NCBI GenBank assembly: GCA_937950565.1
Contig: CALFCS010000120.1
Span: forward strand, 1 to 10,325
Source of the DNA: an uncultured Lachnospiraceae bacterium
Lineage (GTDB): Bacteria > Bacillota > Clostridia > Lachnospirales > Lachnospiraceae
DNA: 10,325 nt
Direction: 5' to 3'
The notes below the pieces were generated by a model, which did not search any database, was not told the DNA's origin, and worked only from the letters and a program-made list of their open reading frames with translations. Below, in pieces: positions 5,881-10,325 of this stretch (position 1 is the stretch's first letter; each line of letters begins with the position of its first letter). The translations under genes were made by a program, and so were the position numbers.

Positions 5881-6392
5881 GGGCCGCAGGTAGTTTTTTT
5901 ATTATTGCTGCGACAACGCTTCTGGGAGAGAGCCGGGCATCAGAACTCCGGGGACAATATAGAAAATTAGAGCAGCTCAGGCAGCTGGTCTGCCGGATAC
6001 AAAGTGAAGTACGATATGCAAGAAGTCCGCTTGAGGAAATTTTCAGGATGACTGCCGGGACCACAAAAGAGCCTTATCAGACATGGCTTCTAAGTCTTGC
6101 CGCAAATATGCGCCTTCGAAATGGAGAGACATTTGCCGGTTTGTGGGAGACAAGCGTACGGGAGAATCTGGAGGGGGCGGGGCTTCCGGCAGAAGAAATA
6201 GTAAGGCTTAGGGAGCTTGGGGCGGGGCTTGGGACGCAGGATGTGCAGATGCAGATAAGGATATTGGAACTCTATCTGATGCAGCTGTCAACGGCCATGG
6301 GAGAAATAAGAGAAGGTATGAAGACGAAAATAAAATTATATCACTGTCTGGGTTTTATGAGCGGTATGCTTATAGTAATCCTGCTGTTGTAA
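5874..6392 (+). CDS. spoIIIAB: Stage III sporulation protein AB
   Basis: SpoIIIAB is a membrane component of the SpoIIIA complex, distantly similar to type II secretion GspF-like proteins. ATG 5874 gives 172 residues, close to the usual ~170, and has AGGAGG at 5864-5869. The frame is open to an ATG at 5847, but that would add nine residues and lacks a ribosome binding site. Hydrophobic stretches lie at the N terminus (MLRAAGSFFIIAATTLLGES) and at the C terminus (CLGFMSGMLIVILLL), with a soluble helical region between (REQY-like charged helices, VRYARSPLEEIF). It overlaps the spoIIIAA stop by seven bases, which suggests translational coupling. Confidence 0.95.
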   Translation: MLRAAGSFFIIAATTLLGESRASELRGQYRKLEQLRQLVCRIQSEVRYARSPLEEIFRMTAGTTKEPYQTWLLSLAANMRLRNGETFAGLWETSVRENLEGAGLPAEEIVRLRELGAGLGTQDVQMQIRILELYLMQLSTAMGEIREGMKTKIKLYHCLGFMSGMLIVILLL

Positions 6393-6402
6393 GGAGACGG
6401 AT

Positions 6403-6597
6403 ATGAGTGTGAATTTGATTTTTAAAATTGCTGCTGTGGGGATTCTTGTGTCCATCTTAAGCCAGGTGCTGAAACACAGTGGAAGAGAAGAACAGGCATT
6501 TCTTACAAGTCTTGCGGGACTGATATTGGTATTGTTCTGGATCGTGCCATATATTTATGATTTGTTTGAAGCAATAAAGCGTTTATTTGCACTTTGA
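6403..6597 (+). CDS. spoIIIAC: Stage III sporulation protein AC
   Basis: This small integral membrane protein of the SpoIIIA channel has 64 residues, near the usual 65-68. Two transmembrane helices (about 5-22 and 33-54) flank the short polar loop KHSGREEQAF, a conserved part of the family; WIVPYIYDLF closes the second helix. The ribosome binding site AAGGAG (6391-6396) overlaps the spoIIIAB stop codon, six bases ahead of ATG 6403. It is paralogous in fold to the neighbouring SpoIIIAD, whose N-terminal half has the same two-helix pattern. Confidence 0.95.
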   Translation: MSVNLIFKIAAVGILVSILSQVLKHSGREEQAFLTSLAGLILVLFWIVPYIYDLFEAIKRLFAL

Positions 6598-6643
6598 TTC
6601 CAGATGTGTAGTCAAGGATGGTTGCAGGAAAGAAGGCATAGTT

Positions 6644-7030
6644 ATGAATATGATGCAGGTTGGAGCTATCGGGGTGGCAGGGGTGCTTCTTGCGGTGCAG
6701 TTTAAAAGCGGGAAAGAGGAATATGGGATTTATATCAGTATTATTTTAAGTGTTTTGATTTTTTTGTCAGTCATTCCTTATATGGAAGCGATTATTGAGG
6801 CAGTCCGCACCATCGAAGACTATATTCGGACAGATGTTGCCTTTTTTGGGACACTTATTAAAATGATAGGGATTACTTATATCGCAGAGTTTTCGTCGGG
6901 AATCTGCAGAGATGCAGGGTATCAGGCAATTGCAGTTCAGATTGAAATATTCGGGAAGTTATTTGTGTTGGTCCTTGGACTTCCTGTGCTTTTGACACTT
7001 CTTGAGACAATCCGGGAGTTTCTGCCATGA
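6644..7030 (+). CDS. spoIIIAD: Stage III sporulation protein AD
   Basis: A polytopic membrane component of the SpoIIIA channel. ATG 6644 gives 128 residues, in line with the family (about 130), with AGAAGG at 6631-6636 seven bases upstream. The open frame runs back to a TTG at 6587 inside spoIIIAC, but those 19 residues are polar (DSRCVVKDGCRKEG) and unlike the family's hydrophobic N terminus. Predicted helices lie near 5-19, 28-50, 66-85 and 100-122. FKSGKEEYGIYIS is the loop equivalent to KHSGREEQAF in SpoIIIAC. The 46-base gap from spoIIIAC is the largest inside the operon. The stop overlaps the start of spoIIIAE (ATGA). Confidence 0.94.
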   Translation: MNMMQVGAIGVAGVLLAVQFKSGKEEYGIYISIILSVLIFLSVIPYMEAIIEAVRTIEDYIRTDVAFFGTLIKMIGITYIAEFSSGICRDAGYQAIAVQIEIFGKLFVLVLGLPVLLTLLETIREFLP

Positions 7031-8175
7031 AGGCTGCAATTAGAATTATGATAGGGCTTGCTTTGTTTTGGATGTGCAGCAGCAAAGGAATTCTGATTCT
7101 TTCTGCCGCGGATGTAGATGATACGACAAAAGATAGCCTGGAAAAGTTTGAATTTGAAGAAATTGATGAAGAACTGAAAGAATTGTTTCCGGAGGAGCGG
7201 CTGGATTTTCAGGAAACTCTTATGGGAATCCTGTCCGGTGATTTATCTTTTACTGCAGACCTTGCGAAACGGCTTGTGATGGATCAGCTGTCTTATGCAT
7301 ATACGAGCAGCAAAGAAAGTCTGGTACATATTTTGTTTCTGGCGGTGATAGCCGCAGTTTTTCATAATTTCGGGAATATTTTTAAAAGCAGACAGATATC
7401 GGAAACTGGTTTTTACATATTATATCTGCTTTTGATAGCGCTGTGTCTGAATGCATTTGGAAATGTTGTGGAATGGGCCGCTGGCGGAATTGAAAGTCTG
7501 GTTTCTTTTATGAAAGTTTTCTGCCCCATTTATTTTCTTGCAGTGACAGCCGCAGGGGGAAGTATTACGGCAACTGCATTTTACAGTCTTGTGTTGTTCC
7601 TGATTTTTGTTGTGGAACTTTTGATTGTGAGCATTATACTGCCTGCGGTTCATGTGGGCATGATGATAAAGATTTTAAATTTTTTGTCCGAGGAAGACTA
7701 CCTAAGTAAATTTGCGGGGCTGATTGAGACTTTTGTATCGTGGACGCTTAAGACACTTCTTGCCTGCGTGGCTGGTCTGAATATTATGCAGGGACTTATC
7801 AGTCCTGCGATTGATTCAGTGAAGAACAGCGTAGTGACAAGGGGAATGGAAGCAGTTCCTGTCATTGGAGATGCATTGGGCGGAACTGCGGAGATTGTAC
7901 TTGGAACAGCAGTGCTGGTGAAAAATGGAATTGGTGTGGCAGGCGCTGTTATTTGTTTTGCGTTGTGCATTTATCCGCTCGTACAGACTGGCTGTATTGT
8001 ACTTATGTATAAACTGGCAGCGGCAATCCTCCAGCCGGTGTCGGACAAAAGAATTATTGGATGCATAGAAAGTGTGAGTGACGGCTGCAGGCTTCTGATG
8101 CGGGTTATATTCACAACCGGGTTATTATTTCTTTTTACAATTGTCATTGTATCAGCTGTCATGCAGAAGGGATGA
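7027..8175 (+). CDS. spoIIIAE: Stage III sporulation protein AE
   Basis: The largest membrane component of the SpoIIIA channel; its multi-helix topology has been likened to transport permeases. The 382-residue product is near the usual ~390. It begins with a signal-peptide-like segment (IRIMIGLALFWMCSSKGILI, likely cleaved near LSA-AD). An acidic region follows at about 30-70 (EKFEFEEIDEELKELFPEE). From about residue 100 come some seven hydrophobic segments. Between them is the well conserved block VIGDALGGTAEIVLGTAVLV. ATG 7027 overlaps the spoIIIAD stop by four bases, so translation is probably coupled. The 3' end overlaps or nearly touches spoIIIAF. Confidence 0.96.
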   Translation: MKAAIRIMIGLALFWMCSSKGILILSAADVDDTTKDSLEKFEFEEIDEELKELFPEERLDFQETLMGILSGDLSFTADLAKRLVMDQLSYAYTSSKESLVHILFLAVIAAVFHNFGNIFKSRQISETGFYILYLLLIALCLNAFGNVVEWAAGGIESLVSFMKVFCPIYFLAVTAAGGSITATAFYSLVLFLIFVVELLIVSIILPAVHVGMMIKILNFLSEEDYLSKFAGLIETFVSWTLKTLLACVAGLNIMQGLISPAIDSVKNSVVTRGMEAVPVIGDALGGTAEIVLGTAVLVKNGIGVAGAVICFALCIYPLVQTGCIVLMYKLAAAILQPVSDKRIIGCIESVSDGCRLLMRVIFTTGLLFLFTIVIVSAVMQKG

Positions 8176-8183
8176 GGAGCGAT

Positions 8184-8492
8184 ATGTTTGATTATCTTTA
8201 TGAATGGGTTCGGAATGTTGCCTGTTATCTGGTGCTTGTAACCGCTGTTATGCAGGTTTTGCCGAATAAAGATTACGAAAAATATATTCATTTTTTTACA
8301 GGACTTGTACTCGTGCTTATGCTGTTTACTCCAATTCTTAAAATTTTTGGAAATGAGGATGCATTTTCAAAAGTCTACAATCGAGATACTTATGAAGAGC
8401 AAATGCAGCAGTTTAAGCAAATGCAGGAGGATATTTTACAGCCGGAGGAAGAACAGGAGGAGATAGAGGTGGGTGAAATCGCGATTGATTGA
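8184..8492 (+). CDS. spoIIIAF: Stage III sporulation protein AF, short form
   Basis: Identified by position between spoIIIAE and spoIIIAG and by its N-terminal half: two transmembrane helices (about 10-26 and 36-55) around VLPNKDYEKYIHFFTGLVL, as in the SpoIIIAF family. ATG 8184 gives 102 residues with AGGAG at 8175-8179. An in-frame ATG at 8172 overlaps the spoIIIAE stop but has no properly spaced ribosome binding site. The Bacillus subtilis protein is about 206 residues and has a soluble ring-building-motif-like domain after the helices. Here that domain is absent: the protein ends in a Glu/Gln-rich tail (QPEEEQEEIEVGEIAID). No frame downstream continues it, and spoIIIAG starts 20 bases before its stop, so this looks like a true short form and not a frameshift. 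Confidence 0.88.
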   Translation: MFDYLYEWVRNVACYLVLVTAVMQVLPNKDYEKYIHFFTGLVLVLMLFTPILKIFGNEDAFSKVYNRDTYEEQMQQFKQMQEDILQPEEEQEEIEVGEIAID

Positions 8493-9081
8493 TAAAAAAA
8501 TGTGGGAAGAAAAGTTCCGGAAGATATGGAAAGAGAAAAAGTTCGGTAAAGATAAAGGTCTTATTCTTCTGCTTGCAGGGGTACTTCTGCTTATCATTGC
8601 CATGCCGGCGGGGGAAGACAAGACACCTAAGGAAGAGAAGGTCTCACGGGAAGAGAATTCTAGCGGACAGGTGACAGAGGAGGCTTACATAGACAGGCTG
8701 GAGAGCAGGCTGGAGGAGACATTATCCAGGATGGATGGTGCAGGAAATGTGACTGTAATGATTACATTACAGTCATCTTCGGAAAAGGTTGTGGAAAAGG
8801 ATACGGAGTCAGATGAGGAGAGTGTAACAGAGACGGACAGCCAGGGAGGCAGCAGAACGACAAAGAAGAGAACGAACAGGGAAGATGCCGTCTATGAAGG
8901 AGAAGAAAAGATCCCATATATCAGCAAGGAATTAAGTCCTCGGATAGAAGGCGTAGTAGTGATTGCGCCAGGGGGTGATAATGCAGTGGTAGTAAAAAAT
9001 ATTACAGAGGCAGTGCAGGCATTATTTGGGATAGACACGCATAAAATTAGAATAGTAAAAGGCAGGAGGGAAGCAAATTGA
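8473..9081 (+). CDS. spoIIIAG: Stage III sporulation protein AG
   Basis: SpoIIIAG forms a large ring in the intermembrane space of the mother cell-forespore channel. The 202-residue product starts with a basic cytoplasmic segment, has one transmembrane helix (about 29-46, LILLLAGVLLLIIAMP), and then a ring-building-motif domain: YIDRLESRLEETLSRMDGAG, VTVMITLQSS, and PRIEGVVVIAPGGDN with VVVKNITEAVQALFGI. A Ser/Thr/Glu/Lys-rich insertion (about 105-140) splits the domain, at the place where the B. subtilis protein has an extra beta region. GTG 8473 is chosen because AGGAGGAG lies at 8455-8462. The later in-frame ATG at 8500 has no ribosome binding site. It overlaps spoIIIAF by 20 bases. Confidence 0.94.
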   Translation: MKSRLIDKKMWEEKFRKIWKEKKFGKDKGLILLLAGVLLLIIAMPAGEDKTPKEEKVSREENSSGQVTEEAYIDRLESRLEETLSRMDGAGNVTVMITLQSSSEKVVEKDTESDEESVTETDSQGGSRTTKKRTNREDAVYEGEEKIPYISKELSPRIEGVVVIAPGGDNAVVVKNITEAVQALFGIDTHKIRIVKGRREAN

Positions 9082-9707
9082 AAAAGATATTAAAGAAGAA
9101 TCAGATTATGATTGCGGCGCTTGCGATTATGATTGCCGCAGCCGGATATCTTAATTATTCCGGCAGAATTTTCAACAGTAAGGATAAGATTCAGGAAACC
9201 GGGAACGAGCTTGCAGGAAAGGAGCTGCTTGATATTTCACAGGAGGATCTGGCGAGTGCTTCGGGAGAAATTAAAAGTCAGGATGGAGGTGAAGATGGAG
9301 AGGTGGAAGGAACACCCGGAGAAGCAGTACTTACTGCCGGTGAGGCAGGAGCGGTGGCGGCAGAAGCAAAAGTGACAAGGGAACAGGTCCGTGCAAAAAA
9401 TAAAGAGACGCTGATGGAAATTATTGATAACAAGAATTTGAGTGATGAACAGAAGCAAGGTGCGTTAAACCAGCTGACGGTTATGACAGAGCTTGCCGAG
9501 AAGGAAGCGGCCGCAGAGACACTTCTTGCATCGAAGGGATTTCCAGATGCAGTTGTAAGCCTTACGGAAGAGGCGGCGGATGTGGTTGTGAATGCGTCAG
9601 AGCTTACGGATGCAAATCTTGCGCAAATCGAAGATATTGTAACGAGAAAGACTGGAATTGCGGCAGAAAATATTGTGATTACACCAGTGAGTGCAAAAGA
9701 AAAATAA
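9078..9707 (+). CDS. spoIIIAH: Stage III sporulation protein AH
   Basis: SpoIIIAH is the mother-cell membrane protein whose extracellular YscJ/FliF-like domain binds forespore SpoIIQ and forms the zipper and channel between the cells. The 209-residue product has an N-terminal helix (about 10-26, IMIAALAIMIAAAGYLNYS), an acidic Gly/Glu-rich linker (about 50-95), and the C-terminal domain from about 105: KETLMEIIDNKNLSDEQKQG, AETLLASKGFPDAVVSL and ADVVVNASELTDANLAQIED. The TTG start at 9078 is supported by GGAGGG (9065-9070) seven bases upstream and by the TTGA overlap with the spoIIIAG stop. The length fits the family (about 218 in B. subtilis). It is the last gene of the operon. Confidence 0.95.
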   Translation: MKKILKKNQIMIAALAIMIAAAGYLNYSGRIFNSKDKIQETGNELAGKELLDISQEDLASASGEIKSQDGGEDGEVEGTPGEAVLTAGEAGAVAAEAKVTREQVRAKNKETLMEIIDNKNLSDEQKQGALNQLTVMTELAEKEAAAETLLASKGFPDAVVSLTEEAADVVVNASELTDANLAQIEDIVTRKTGIAAENIVITPVSAKEK

Positions 9708-9716
9708 AAGAAAAGA

Positions 9717-9752
9717 TCAAAAGAGCGGCACATATGTAGACCGCTCTTTTGA
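9717..9752. terminator. Bidirectional intrinsic terminator between spoIIIAH and the uracil permease gene
   Basis: TCAAAAGAGCGG (9717-9728) and CCGCTCTTTTGA (9741-9752) form a perfect 12-bp stem around the 12-base loop CACATATGTAGA. The arms carry AAAA on one side and TTTT on the other, so both strands read as a GC stem ending in a T-run. It lies 9 bases after the spoIIIAH stop and 12 bases after the end of the converging permease gene, and should serve both. Confidence 0.9.
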
Positions 9753-9764
9753 AGAAGGTATCAC

Positions 9765-10325
9765 TTAATCTTCCGGATTTTCGTTTTTGGAAGATTTGAA
9801 ATGATATTCATTTCCTGGAAGGATTGCATTTAAGAGAATACCTGCGATAGCAGCAAGGGCCAGTCCGGTAAGTGTAATATGTGTGCCTGCTACTGTGAAG
9901 GTAAGTCCGTTTGAAAATCCAAGGCCGCAGACAAGAATAACTGCTGTAATTACCAGATTGCGTGATTTTGTCAGGTCGACTTTGTTTTCAACTACATTTC
10001 GGATACCAACCGCAGAAATCATACCATAAAGGATGAAACTGATTCCTCCGATAATTGCAGATGGGAGGGAACCAATCAGCTCTGCCATTTTGGGAATAAA
10101 GCTTAAGACAACTGCATAAATTGCGGCCAGACGGATGACACGGGGATCATAAACACGGCTGAGCGCAAGAACACTGGTGTTTTCACCGTAAGTCGTATTT
10201 GCCGGGCCGCCTACAAGAGCAGCCAGAGCTGTTGCCAGACCATCTCCCAGAAGAGAACGGTGAAGTCCCGGATCTTCGATGAAGTTACGGTCTACAGTAG
10301 CGGAAATAGCGGAGATGTCTCCCAC
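9765..10325 (-). CDS. uraA: Uracil permease, nucleobase:cation symporter-2 family (N-terminal part outside window)
   Basis: The visible 186 residues are the C-terminal part of a UraA-type permease, which brings uracil into the cell with protons. The segment VDRNFIEDPGLHRSLLGDGL is followed by the family signature GPANTTYGENTSVLALSRVY, which lines up with the PNTTYGENIGVMAITRVY stretch of Escherichia coli UraA. Its GEN glutamate is one of the uracil-contacting residues there. SLPSAIIGGISFILYGMISAVGIR and the C-terminal helices (NLVITAVILVCGLGFSNG; TGLALAAIAGILLNAILPG) complete the match. The end is a polar tail (KSSKNENPED). The frame is open to the window edge, so the GTG there is not the real start. 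Its promoter and any control by pyrimidines lie outside. Confidence 0.93.
   Translation of the reverse strand: MGDISAISATVDRNFIEDPGLHRSLLGDGLATALAALVGGPANTTYGENTSVLALSRVYDPRVIRLAAIYAVVLSFIPKMAELIGSLPSAIIGGISFILYGMISAVGIRNVVENKVDLTKSRNLVITAVILVCGLGFSNGLTFTVAGTHITLTGLALAAIAGILLNAILPGNEYHFKSSKNENPED

Noticed and set aside
6587..6643. TTG start for spoIIIAD at 6587
   Set aside because: The extra 19 residues are polar and unlike the family, and ATG 6644 has its own AGAAGG and gives the usual length.
8489..8674. A frameshifted remainder of SpoIIIAF in the third forward frame
   Set aside because: The translation is basic and low in complexity, with no resemblance to a SpoIIIAF domain, and it is a shadow of spoIIIAG.

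Overview
The window looks like chromosome from a spore-forming, low-to-moderate GC Firmicute of class Clostridia, most likely Lachnospiraceae. The evidence is a complete eight-gene spoIIIA operon, strong AGGAGG-type ribosome binding sites, occasional GTG and TTG starts, and an Rpn-family PD-(D/E)XK protein of a type very common in that family. Species cannot be read from the sequence.

Layout, left to right. (1) 3-818: 3' part of an Rpn-family nuclease/putative transposase gene, followed by a hairpin and a good intrinsic terminator. (2) 819-1441: a 623-base gap without genes. Its second half is an extended -10 promoter followed by an elaborate, apparently undescribed structured element (about 1075-1404) directly upstream of pnp. 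It is closed by a nearly perfect 24-position helix between its two ends and contains two diverged 52-base tandem repeats. (3) 1442-3526: pnp, polynucleotide phosphorylase, with a terminator at 3600-3633. (4) 3663-4841, minus strand: a membrane-anchored calcineurin-like metallophosphoesterase, convergent with pnp. (5) 4936-9707: spoIIIAA-AB-AC-AD-AE-AF-AG-AH, tightly packed and mostly overlapping, ending in a terminator shared with the next gene. (6) 9765-10325, minus strand: C-terminal part of a UraA-type uracil permease that runs off the window.

How the genes work together. The spoIIIA products, with SpoIIQ (not in this window), build the channel between mother cell and forespore in engulfed sporangia. 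AA is the ATPase, AB-AF are membrane components, and AG and AH carry ring-forming domains. SpoIIIAF is only about 102 residues here and lacks the soluble domain known in Bacillus subtilis. PNPase is an RNA-processing exonuclease. The phosphoesterase and permease show no functional link to the operon.

The best candidate for something new is the pnp leader: three long helices share one continuous 57-base 3' strand, and wobble-type substitutions between its repeat copies keep a UGAC-loop hairpin pairable. It could be a cis-regulatory RNA for pnp or a fixed copy of a structured intergenic repeat; the window alone cannot decide.
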